This document shows positions 1-6,874 of a stretch of 13,222 nt of DNA, piece after piece. The stretch comes from BOG-1155 sp050012495 (GTDB lineage Bacteria > Desulfobacterota > Syntrophorhabdia > Syntrophorhabdales > WCHB1-27). Made by a program: the position numbers and the translations under genes. Positions within the stretch are counted from its first letter, which is position 1. Every line of letters begins with the position of its first letter. Where the stretch lies: positions 1 to 13,222 of the forward strand of contig JBEKHB010000088.1 of assembly GCA_050012495.1 (NCBI GenBank). The letters are read 5' to 3'. Under the pieces are notes generated by a model. That model did not search any database. It saw only the letters and a program-made list of their open reading frames with translations, and was not told the origin of the DNA.

Positions 1-40
1 GGTACTGATAAGGACCTGCCTTCTTTACTCTGGCAAACAT
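1..40 (-). CDS. Transposase N-terminus, IS1634/IS4-like (partial, cut by window edge)
   Basis: Only the first 13 codons are visible, reading MFARVKKAGPYQY and leaving the window at base 1. The string resembles the start of IS1634-group DDE transposases, which commonly begin M-[FY]-x-R-x-K-[KR]-x-G-x-Y-x-Y followed by LQIV. The start is supported by a GGAG ribosome binding site six bases upstream and a plausible promoter at 65-94. The gene points away from the hsd operon and would belong to an insertion sequence whose 5' end lies between here and hsdR. The family call rests on remembered similarity over 13 residues, so it is provisional. Confidence 0.55.
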   Translation of the reverse strand, partial: MFARVKKAGPYQY

Positions 41-64
41 GGGCGTCTCCTTTATGACACCCAT

Positions 65-94
65 AATATACCAGGTATACCCCACAGAAGTCAA
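65..94 (-). promoter_or_regulatory. Candidate sigma70-type promoter of the transposase
   Basis: On the minus strand TTGACT (94-89) and TATATT (70-65) are separated by 18 bases and sit about 25 bases upstream of the transposase start. A 13-bp palindrome, TATACCAGGTATA (67-79), overlaps the -10 box and could be an operator. These are matches to consensus only. Confidence 0.4.
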
Positions 95-154
95 GGTAAA
101 TGTGCCTATATATTGGCACCACACTATTGGCTAATTTCTACTTGTGGCCAAGAG

Positions 155-184
155 CCCTCTAACAATTACAAGGGGTTAGGAGGG
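155..184. repeat. Imperfect hairpin in the insertion-sequence leader
   Basis: CCCTCTAAC (155-163) can pair with GTTAG-g-AGGG (175-184), giving nine base pairs with one bulged G and an 11-base loop. No T-run follows on either strand, so a terminator is not supported. It may limit read-through translation into the transposase, as leader hairpins of insertion sequences often do, but this is inference. Confidence 0.35.
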
Positions 185-250
185 TGAAGCCCTGTGCAAG
201 TGTTAAAGATCAGCCTTGGTCAAGTTTCATATGCTGCTTTATTTTGATTT

Positions 251-285
251 GGCCAACAGCCCCTCAATGGCTGACCCCCCACCAT
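251..285 (-). repeat. Inverted repeat, left copy (operon-flanking)
   Basis: Read on the minus strand this begins ATGGT and continues GGGGTCAGCC...TTGA...CTGTTG. It matches the plus-strand sequence at 12,773-12,808, with 24 of 28 positions identical across 251-278 versus 12,781-12,808. It begins eight bases past the hsdR stop codon and points towards the transposase, so it probably marks the terminal repeat of that insertion sequence. Confidence 0.5.
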
Positions 286-292
286 TTGCTAT

Positions 293-3277
293 CTAGTAAT
301 ACTGTCGTATGTACCCGTAAGCCCTGTCAAAAAGTTCTTGATCAGTATGCAGCTTGTATTTCAGGAGCGCCTTCCGGAGTTCCTTCTGGACCAACCGCTC
401 GCCCTGGCTCGTCTGCTGCCATTGCGGGAAGCGGACCTTCTTCACGATATCGTCGATATCTGCGACAATGCGCTCTACTATAATATGGGTATTCTTGCTC
501 CTGACCTCATTGAACAGTTCCGTCAGAGCTTCCTTCGCGCCGTCGCGTTCTTCCTCCGAGTCGATCTCCCGCTCGGCCTCCACTACCTCTTTCGCTACCT
601 CCAGAATAGCTTTGAGAAATTCCAGGCTCGTGAGGAAGCCGTGCTCGTGGCGTTCCTTGATCTTCTCAAGGCGTTCGCCCAGAGCGGTAAATTTCGGATT
701 GCCGAGGTGCTTCCGGAGACGCGACACGATTTGAATCTCTATCTCGCGGGCCTTTTTGTCGGGCTCGATATCTTTCAGAATTTCCTCCAGGACCTGCGCA
801 TCCATCACCAGCGTATCGATGCCATCATGCACGGACTCTACATGGACATTCTCGTTGATCAGCTCTACAGTCTTCGCACCGAGGGCGTGCCAGAGCAGCT
901 TGCCGTTGCCGCTCGGTGGTTTCACCGATTCATACACCTGCGTCAGCCAGCGGTAGTCCTTCTCGTAGGGGCCGAGTACAGGATCGGGCGAGAGCGCCTC
1001 CCAGATATTCCCGATGACGATGTATTCCGCCGCAAACTTGTCCCGCATTTCGTTATTGGGTAGACACTGTTGCGCAGCCATGAGGCCCTCGTAGCCGGCC
1101 ACACTTCGGTCAACTCCGGGGAAAAAGGCGAGGCATTTTTGCATTTGCATGGGGAGCGCCTTGCGCAGTTCTTCTATGTTCGATACTACCTGTTGCACGG
1201 CCTTCTCATCGAAATCGAGGGCCTGCGCCACGTCGTCAAAAATGCCGATGTAATCGACGATCAGACCGTGGGTCTTCTCCTGGCCGAAGGTGCGGTTCGT
1301 CCGGCATATGGCCTGGAGCAGGTTATGGTCCTTCATGGGCTTGTCGAGATACATCACCTGGAGGATAGGCGCGTCGAAGCCGGTCAGGAGCTTGCTGGTG
1401 ACAATCACGAATTGCAATGGGTCCACAGGGTCGCGGAACCGGTCGAGCAGCTTCTCCTCGGCGTCCTTGTCGCGGACGTGCTCTTTCCATTTCGGAGGAT
1501 CGCCTGCGGCCGCGGTCATAACGACGGCGCTGGCGTCGGGATCGATCAACTCATCCATTGCCGCCTTATAAAGGACGCAGCATTCACGGTCGAAGACCAC
1601 GACCTGCGCCTTGAAGCCGTTCGGCTCCACCTTCGTTTTGAAATGGTTGACGATGTGGCTCACCACGGCCCGGACACGTTCCGGGTTCTTTACCAGCACT
1701 GCCATCTTGGCGGCGCGTTTGGCCAGGTCGTCGCGGTCCTGTTCGCTCAGGCTTCCCGTAATCTGCTTATACGCCTCGTCGATGGCGTCCTTGTCTATCT
1801 TCAGTCTCACTTCCGGCGCTTCGAAGTGGAGCGGCAGCGTGGCCTTGTCGCGGATCGAGTCCTTGAATGAGTAGCGGCTCATATAGCCCTTCTCGTCCTC
1901 GTCCGCTCCGAAGGCCCAGTACGTGTTCCGGTCGGCCCGGTTAATCGGCGTGCCGGTGAGCCCGAAGAGAAAGGCGTTCGGAAGGGCCTCCCGCATCTTG
2001 CGGCCAAGGTCGCCTTCCTGGGTCCGATGCGCCTCGTCGACCATGACGATAATGTTCGAGCGCTCGTTGAGCCTGCCTCCTGCGTCCGCGAATTTATGAA
2101 TAGTGGTGATCAGGACCTTCCGCACGTCCTGGGACAGGAGCGTCTGAAGCTCTTCGCGGCCCGCGACTGCTATCATATTCGGAACGTCAGCGGCATTGAA
2201 GGTGGCGGTGATCTGCGTATCCAGGTCGATGCGGTCAACGACAATGATCACTGTCGGGTTGCCGAGTTTCGGATGCATCCGCAGCTTCTGGGCCGCAAAG
2301 ACCATCAGCAGCGATTTGCCGCTGCCTTGAAAATGCCAGATAAGGCCCTTCTTGGGATAGCCCTTTGCTACCCTCTCAACGATCTGGTTTGTCGTGAAAT
2401 ACTGCTGATACCGGCAGATGATCTTGATTCTCCGGTGCCTCTTGTCGGTGGCAAAGAGCGTAAAGTTTTGCAGGATGTCAAGTACGACCGACGGATTGAG
2501 CATACTCTCCACGGTCGCCTTAACATGCGTAAGCTCGCCCTCTTCCTGGTTGTCTTCATCACGCCATGGTCCCCACATGTCGATAGGCATGCGGACCGAC
2601 CCATAGCGGAAGTGCTTGCCCTCGGTGGCGAAAGAGAAGACGTTCGGCACAAACATGGCCGGCGCCTGCTTTTCGTAAATCTCATTCACCTGGTATGCGC
2701 CGTCAAACCAGGTTACCGCGCTGCGGGTAGGTGTCTTTGCCTCACCGATGACAACCGGCAGGCCGTTCACGAGAAAGACCAGATCGAAGCGTTTCTCTGT
2801 TGCGCCTGCCTGGTATATCCACTGATTGCAGACGGTCAGCCGGTTATTGGCCGGGTGGACAGAATCGACAAGCCGTATCGTCACGTGCTCGCCGTTCGGA
2901 CCGAAGGGCATGGTCTTCTCACCGCGCAGCCACGACATGAAGTTCTCGTTGGCCCGCACCAAACCGTCTGCCTGTACGGAAAGGAGGATAGCCCGCAGGT
3001 TGTAAATAACCTCGTCCGCACGGTCAGGCTGTACGGCGATCTCCGGATTGAGCTTGATGAGGGCGTCCCGCACCCAGGCCTCCACCATCACGTCATTGTT
3101 CTGGCGAGGAAGTTGGGCGGCAGGCACGTAATCCCAGCGAGCCGGTCGCAGCTCGCTCCCGAGGGACTCCCCGTAGCCGGGCGATTTCTCGCGGACCAGA
3201 GGCGGACCTGTCCTGGAACCTCCCGCAACCGCATCGAGGATCATTTGTTCCACGGTGTTCGATTCGGTGAACGTCAC
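293..3277 (-). CDS. hsdR: Type I restriction endonuclease, R subunit (HsdR)
   Basis: This is the motor and nuclease subunit of a type I enzyme; it joins the M2S methylase, translocates DNA using ATP and cuts at a distance. The 994-residue protein (GTG start) has a PD-(D/E)xK nuclease in the N-terminal third (D165, then E179-A-K181). A superfamily 2 helicase follows: FQGSGKS 316-322, VDEAH 413-417, LTGTP 440-444, TGFDAP 632-637 and QAICRTNRT 655-663, then a helical C-terminus ending in a family-like RAYGYIRQYY. Length is normal and all key residues are present, so it should be active. The GTG at 3,277 is chosen over the upstream in-frame ATG at 3,292 because GGAGG lies seven bases before it and its first bases overlap the stop of the AlbA gene as GTGA. 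It is the last gene of the operon, so it is made after the methylase genes. Confidence 0.95.
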   Translation of the reverse strand: MTFTESNTVEQMILDAVAGGSRTGPPLVREKSPGYGESLGSELRPARWDYVPAAQLPRQNNDVMVEAWVRDALIKLNPEIAVQPDRADEVIYNLRAILLSVQADGLVRANENFMSWLRGEKTMPFGPNGEHVTIRLVDSVHPANNRLTVCNQWIYQAGATEKRFDLVFLVNGLPVVIGEAKTPTRSAVTWFDGAYQVNEIYEKQAPAMFVPNVFSFATEGKHFRYGSVRMPIDMWGPWRDEDNQEEGELTHVKATVESMLNPSVVLDILQNFTLFATDKRHRRIKIICRYQQYFTTNQIVERVAKGYPKKGLIWHFQGSGKSLLMVFAAQKLRMHPKLGNPTVIIVVDRIDLDTQITATFNAADVPNMIAVAGREELQTLLSQDVRKVLITTIHKFADAGGRLNERSNIIVMVDEAHRTQEGDLGRKMREALPNAFLFGLTGTPINRADRNTYWAFGADEDEKGYMSRYSFKDSIRDKATLPLHFEAPEVRLKIDKDAIDEAYKQITGSLSEQDRDDLAKRAAKMAVLVKNPERVRAVVSHIVNHFKTKVEPNGFKAQVVVFDRECCVLYKAAMDELIDPDASAVVMTAAAGDPPKWKEHVRDKDAEEKLLDRFRDPVDPLQFVIVTSKLLTGFDAPILQVMYLDKPMKDHNLLQAICRTNRTFGQEKTHGLIVDYIGIFDDVAQALDFDEKAVQQVVSNIEELRKALPMQMQKCLAFFPGVDRSVAGYEGLMAAQQCLPNNEMRDKFAAEYIVIGNIWEALSPDPVLGPYEKDYRWLTQVYESVKPPSGNGKLLWHALGAKTVELINENVHVESVHDGIDTLVMDAQVLEEILKDIEPDKKAREIEIQIVSRLRKHLGNPKFTALGERLEKIKERHEHGFLTSLEFLKAILEVAKEVVEAEREIDSEEERDGAKEALTELFNEVRSKNTHIIVERIVADIDDIVKKVRFPQWQQTSQGERLVQKELRKALLKYKLHTDQELFDRAYGYIRQYY

Positions 3278-4683
3278 TTGACCACCTCCCAATGGCCACC
3301 CTTGTCCGGGCCGATGCGCCGGACTCGGCCTTCCTCGCGCAGTCTGGCAATTTGTTTTTCTACCGCCCTCGGAGAAATCCCCAGCATATTGCCAATTTCC
3401 CTAGCGGCTAACTTAGCATTGGATTGCAACAGACCTATAATTTTCTCCGAACTTTTCTCCGAACTTTTCTCCGAATGCTTCAGTGAACCTTCGTCTGCAA
3501 TCCCGGTTGATTTCACCGAACCCCTCGCTTCTTTCCGATGAACCGTGGCCGTGAACAGGCAACCTTCACGGTCATCCGTAAAGCTGATATCAGGCCAATC
3601 TTCCAAGGCGCGCTTGATCCCCGAACCTAACCCTTTATAAGGCAGAATGCCTTTGGCCACATAGGAAACCAGGATAGGGTTGCGGATATTGGAGATACCA
3701 GCCCGGATTCTTTCAACCGTCAGATTATCAGGCAGATGGCCGGGACTGATGATCTCGATGCGGTTGTCAAAGATGAAAAGGCGAATCGTGGCGCTGACCA
3801 GATAGTCACGGTGGATCAGGGCGTTGACTAACAACTCTTCAAAAACGGAAGGAGGAATCTCTGGAATGCCTGGCGCGTTGACGCCTCTTCCCGCTTGAAT
3901 CTTGTGCAGATTGCGCATCACAAAGGCGAGGGCGTCTTCAAAGACTTTACGAAACGGGCCGGTAAAATCTTCCGTATCCAGATACTCAGTGGAATGAATT
4001 TCGTTGCCCGGATATCGTATGGCTTTGATGATGAACTGTGGCTTGATCCACTCCGGACGTTCGGCAAAAAGAAGGACGCCGGCAAGATTAAGCATGCCTT
4101 TTTCAGTGGCAAGATCCATATTCTGTAGCAGACGAGTAAGTTCGTCGGGAGAGTCAGGGAAATCCTGTTTGTACGCATCGCGAAGGAAATCCCGAAAGCG
4201 CAGCTTGTCCAGTTTGTCGATGCCCGCCTTGGTCGGTAGCTCATCGGCATGGAACTGATCCACGCTCTGAAATAGACGGCGCAGTTCTTCCTTGGAGTTT
4301 ACCCGACGTTTATCAGCCCCGCTCTTGAGCCAGATCACGCCATTTCGGTCGAAATAGGGCTTGTCTTGCCCCTTGGGAATGGTGAGCACGATGACGACAC
4401 GGTCGCCGCCCACGCCGATGTTCTCTGTCTGCACCGTGAGCGGGCTCCGCACGTTTTGCGACGCCGCGTTGCCGATCAACTGGTTAAGTCGTTTCACGTC
4501 GCCCCGGCTCAAACCACCCAGGGAACCGTCGTCCGCCACGCCCAGAAAGATCGTGCCCCCCTCGGAATTCGCAAAGGCCGCCATCTCCGCGGCGAGCGAA
4601 TCCACGTTGGTGACATCCCGCTTGAACTGGCGTCGGCTGTCTTCGCCGAGGGCAATTTGGGCCTGCAGGTCGTTCAGCTTCAC
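3274..4683 (-). CDS. AlbA_2 / GHKL ATPase / winged-helix protein (Schlafen AlbA_2-type, putative regulator)
   Basis: A 469-residue protein of the class often annotated as 'ATP-binding protein' or 'putative transcriptional regulator'. An AlbA_2 domain, related to the nucleic-acid-binding core of Schlafen proteins, spans about 13-125, with ANSEGGTIFLGVADDG at 38-53. A HATPase_c_4-like region follows, with the N-box FEELLVNALIHRDY (281-294) and a glycine loop GLGSGIKRAL (351-360). A linker of SEKS repeats (404-414) leads to a winged helix at about 415-468 (REIGNMLGISPRAVEKQIA). The GTG start is supported by GGAGG seven bases upstream and a GTGA overlap with the preceding mini-ORF. An upstream in-frame extension would run deep into herA and lacks such a signal. 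Genes of this class are recurrent companions of type I loci. The molecular role is unknown: DNA or RNA binding, or control of the operon, are both possible. Confidence 0.85.
   Translation of the reverse strand: MKLNDLQAQIALGEDSRRQFKRDVTNVDSLAAEMAAFANSEGGTIFLGVADDGSLGGLSRGDVKRLNQLIGNAASQNVRSPLTVQTENIGVGGDRVVIVLTIPKGQDKPYFDRNGVIWLKSGADKRRVNSKEELRRLFQSVDQFHADELPTKAGIDKLDKLRFRDFLRDAYKQDFPDSPDELTRLLQNMDLATEKGMLNLAGVLLFAERPEWIKPQFIIKAIRYPGNEIHSTEYLDTEDFTGPFRKVFEDALAFVMRNLHKIQAGRGVNAPGIPEIPPSVFEELLVNALIHRDYLVSATIRLFIFDNRIEIISPGHLPDNLTVERIRAGISNIRNPILVSYVAKGILPYKGLGSGIKRALEDWPDISFTDDREGCLFTATVHRKEARGSVKSTGIADEGSLKHSEKSSEKSSEKIIGLLQSNAKLAAREIGNMLGISPRAVEKQIARLREEGRVRRIGPDKGGHWEVVK
3285..3289 (-). promoter_or_regulatory. 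Ribosome binding site fixing the hsdR start
   Basis: GGAGG lies seven bases upstream of the GTG at 3,277, inside the last codons of the AlbA gene. The same GGAGG-N7-start arrangement precedes the AlbA gene and the hsdR relic. Confidence 0.7.
3441..3476 (-). repeat. Three tandem 12-bp units coding the SEKS linker
   Basis: On the plus strand the unit TTTTCTCCGAAC occurs three times in a row, the last copy ending in T. On the coding strand it gives S-E-K-S repeats between the ATPase and the winged helix. Because 12 is a multiple of three, gain or loss of units changes linker length without breaking the frame. Confidence 0.9.
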
Positions 4684-4763
4684 GTAAGGACCTCCGCACC
4701 GCCGGACATCGGGGTGGCGGCAAGGATCATCTGTTCGATGGCGTTGGGTTTGGGGAAGGTCAT
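4680..4763 (-). pseudogene. 27-codon relic of an hsdR 5' end (or leader peptide)
   Basis: This short frame begins MTFPKPNAIEQMILAA. The intact hsdR protein begins MTFTESNTVEQMILDA, so 10 of the first 16 residues are identical and both continue to a GG pair. At DNA level 34 of the first 48 bases match by hand alignment. It keeps GGAGG seven bases before the ATG (4,771-4,775), and its ATG overlaps the herA stop as ATGA. After 27 codons it runs into TGA, which overlaps the GTG of the AlbA gene. The simplest reading is that an older hsdR allele followed herA and was cut off when the AlbA-hsdR block recombined in. The divergence argues against a recent tandem duplication of the present hsdR. It may still be translated and serve to couple herA to the AlbA gene. 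Confidence 0.7.
4691..4695 (-). promoter_or_regulatory. Ribosome binding site fixing the AlbA-gene start
   Basis: GGAGG stands seven bases before the GTG at 4,683 and is itself inside the 3' end of the hsdR-relic mini-ORF. It is the reason for preferring this start. Confidence 0.7.
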
Positions 4764-6874
4764 GAAATGTCCTCCCCGGGTTGATCGGGTTGTTTGATTG
4801 GGTTCTGCCAATCAGCGACAATAGGTTCCCAATCTGCCTTCCTCTCGACCCGCTTGCCCTCGGCATCTTCACCTGTCCAAACGTTCCAGAAATCCGGATC
4901 GTTCGAGTGCGGTTGCTGAGACTTAGGAAGGTCATTCATTTTCACAAGTACCGGTAACTCTGAGGCCCAACCCAGCAGGATGGCATTCTGCGATGGCAGC
5001 GAAGGCAGTTCTCGCAACAATCCTTTGAGGTTGTCTGGAACCAAACGATGGACCAACTCCTGATCGCGGTCGTTGCTTATTCGATGCAGCAAGAAGGAGT
5101 TGCACTGTGACAGGACTGTTGGGGAGAGTTCTGAAGGCCGCTGGGAAGAAAGAACAAGTCCGAGACCATATTTCCGGCCTTCCCGTGCGATTCGTTCAAA
5201 TACCTGACAGCAAACAGACGCCGCATCCTGGTTCTCTGTATCTTCCTTGTAGCGTTTAATGAAGGTATGGGCTTCTTCCATGACCAAAACCGTTGGAAGT
5301 GTAACCATGTTCACCTTCCGATATCGCTGGAGAGCCTCAAATATCATCCTGGCAATCACTGAAGTAATGATGTGGATAACTTCGCTCGGAACAAGAGAGA
5401 GGTCAATCACTACGATAGTGCCCTCGCCAGCTTCCACGCCTCCGACATAGGCAGAAAGCCATTCAGCCAACGCCGTTGTCTTTTTGTCGTCAACTATTGA
5501 ACCCATGCGGGTATCACTCAGCATCGTCCGTACTCGAGCCAAGAAGAATTCAAACCACTGACTATTGCCACTGTTCATAGCCAGAAAGTTGAGATCCGTC
5601 AGGAAGTCCTCTCCTGAAAACGGTATTGGAACATCCTCGCTGACAGGTAATCGAGGCGCCTCGTCCCCACCTAATTTCTTGATCGTGTCACGTATCAAAG
5701 AGAGAAATGTCTCTATATCTTCATAAACATAGGGCTTGTTGTAACCCCTCTCGTTCTTGCACTTAATATCTTTTAGATCATCTACGGATAGTACCACGGG
5801 CATGACAGTTTCGCGTAGTGCCTCTGACTTCTGTATCAAAAACCAGAGCGACGCCGATATGCTTTTCAGCAGCTCGATAAAGCCCCAGTACCGGGCATCC
5901 CTGCCTGTTGCGAAAGGCGCATTGCTCGCGACTTCCTGCTGAATTTGTGATTCTATGCCGTGAAGGTAAACGAGTAGATCATGCGTTGACGTTTCTGTTT
6001 GGCCAGGGGGACTGGAATTCCGACGGAAGCGTAAGGCCTGTTGGAGTAAGGGTCGTTGTGAGCGAACGCTGGCCTGAGTAAAACACGACCACTCAGCGCT
6101 ATTCCAAAACCAGAGAGGGACTCGTAGTAAAAACTCGCCCTTTCCCGGGTTTACTTTAAAGATACGCGCCTTCACCGATGATTCTACACCTGCAAAGGCA
6201 CGGGAGTATTCCCCGTTAGGGTCCAAGATAATGAAACGAGCGTTTGGACTCCCCGCGCTCTCTGCCCCTGCCGCTTCCAAAGACCAGCGAATAAGGCCAG
6301 CGACCGAACACGATTTCCCGCTCCCGGTGTTTCCGAGCACGGCAAGGTGCCGTCCAAACAGGCGATCCGGGTCAATGCGCACTTCAGCGTTACCAGCGAG
6401 TGGGCTGGTACCAATTTTGACTCGTCTGTGCTCTCCCGACTCGACAATAGACCTCAACTGCACGTCCGTCGGCAAAACGACACTCGCGCCGATCGACGGA
6501 AGGGCTTCCGCCCCACGTATGAAACCGTAATTTTCCTTTTCCGAGTGCTTCTTCCGTAGCGTTCCCAGAGGATTGAGGCTCATTTTTCGTAGCGGATAGG
6601 GCAGGTCCACCAGCCCAAAGTCCTGCATTCCACGGCGTTTTGGGAACGCGGAGCGCTCCACGGTTAGCCATTCAATTTGCCCCACGAGATAACCGTCATC
6701 CACTGGCATTAGCACATAGCTATTGACCCGTGGAAACGGGCGCGGCCCGCCCGCATTGAGAGCGACGGACTCCGGCGCCTCAATATCGAGTATCACCTTG
6801 ATCTCATCCGGTGAGACGAACTCGACTGTGCCGATGCGTAGGCTCTCAGCATGTTCAAACGGAGTTTGGCTCAT
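4760..6874 (-). CDS. herA: HerA-type hexameric ATPase, partner of SIR2
   Basis: A 704-residue HerA/FtsK-superfamily ATPase. Visible parts are an N-terminal HAS-barrel-like region (about 11-80), Walker A GNTGSGKS (181-188), DPNGEY (218-223), Walker B TVLVMEEAH (528-536), a likely arginine-finger stretch RIAREGRKYG (561-570) and the SSQRPSEL motif (576-583). HerA proteins form hexameric rings that translocate DNA. In SIR2-HerA defence the ring binds the SIR2 oligomer and the complex degrades NAD+ on phage infection. The distance between Walker A and Walker B is about 340 residues, longer than in archaeal HerA, so an insertion at roughly 240-440 is likely. The ATG at 6,874 overlaps the sir2 stop as ATGA. 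A longer in-frame start at 6,946 would lie inside sir2 and is not needed for the HAS barrel. Confidence 0.9.
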   Translation of the reverse strand: MSQTPFEHAESLRIGTVEFVSPDEIKVILDIEAPESVALNAGGPRPFPRVNSYVLMPVDDGYLVGQIEWLTVERSAFPKRRGMQDFGLVDLPYPLRKMSLNPLGTLRKKHSEKENYGFIRGAEALPSIGASVVLPTDVQLRSIVESGEHRRVKIGTSPLAGNAEVRIDPDRLFGRHLAVLGNTGSGKSCSVAGLIRWSLEAAGAESAGSPNARFIILDPNGEYSRAFAGVESSVKARIFKVNPGKGEFLLRVPLWFWNSAEWSCFTQASVRSQRPLLQQALRFRRNSSPPGQTETSTHDLLVYLHGIESQIQQEVASNAPFATGRDARYWGFIELLKSISASLWFLIQKSEALRETVMPVVLSVDDLKDIKCKNERGYNKPYVYEDIETFLSLIRDTIKKLGGDEAPRLPVSEDVPIPFSGEDFLTDLNFLAMNSGNSQWFEFFLARVRTMLSDTRMGSIVDDKKTTALAEWLSAYVGGVEAGEGTIVVIDLSLVPSEVIHIITSVIARMIFEALQRYRKVNMVTLPTVLVMEEAHTFIKRYKEDTENQDAASVCCQVFERIAREGRKYGLGLVLSSQRPSELSPTVLSQCNSFLLHRISNDRDQELVHRLVPDNLKGLLRELPSLPSQNAILLGWASELPVLVKMNDLPKSQQPHSNDPDFWNVWTGEDAEGKRVERKADWEPIVADWQNPIKQPDQPGEDIS

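Larger units (their letters stand above)
41..292. other. Non-coding end of an insertion sequence, downstream of hsdR
   Basis: No convincing gene is seen between the transposase start and the hsdR stop. The stretch holds the transposase promoter, a short inverted repeat (GTGCC 102-106 with GGCAC 115-119), a larger imperfect hairpin at 155-184 (nine pairs with one bulged G), and the inverted repeat copy at 251-285. It is best read as the 5' untranslated part and terminal end of the insertion sequence that starts just past the hsdR stop codon. No rho-independent terminator with a T-run was found for the hsd operon. Confidence 0.45.

Noticed and set aside
258..274. Possible terminator hairpin after hsdR (CAGCC with GGCTG, minus strand)
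   Set aside because: Only five pairs with a seven-base loop and no T-run after it; it coincides with the inverted repeat and is better explained as part of a mobile-element end.
338..1870. Other plus-strand frames opposite hsdR (338-1,063 and 1,070-1,870)
   Set aside because: Shadow frames of the hsdR C-terminal half, without ribosome binding sites or recognisable domains.
3441..3476. Tandem 12-bp repeats as a CRISPR or phase-variable switch
   Set aside because: There are no spacers, and the unit is a multiple of three inside a coding linker, so on/off phase variation is not expected.
2027..3541. Long plus-strand open frame of 504 codons opposite hsdR and the AlbA gene
   Set aside because: It is antisense to strongly supported hsdR motifs, crosses the gene boundary, shows no domain and is rich in residues expected from reverse-strand reading of biased codons.
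4684..4935. Upstream in-frame extension of the AlbA gene to 4,935
   Set aside because: It would overlap the herA tail by more than 170 bases, has no supporting ribosome binding site, and its extra residues look non-homologous to the family; GTG 4,683 has an ideal site.
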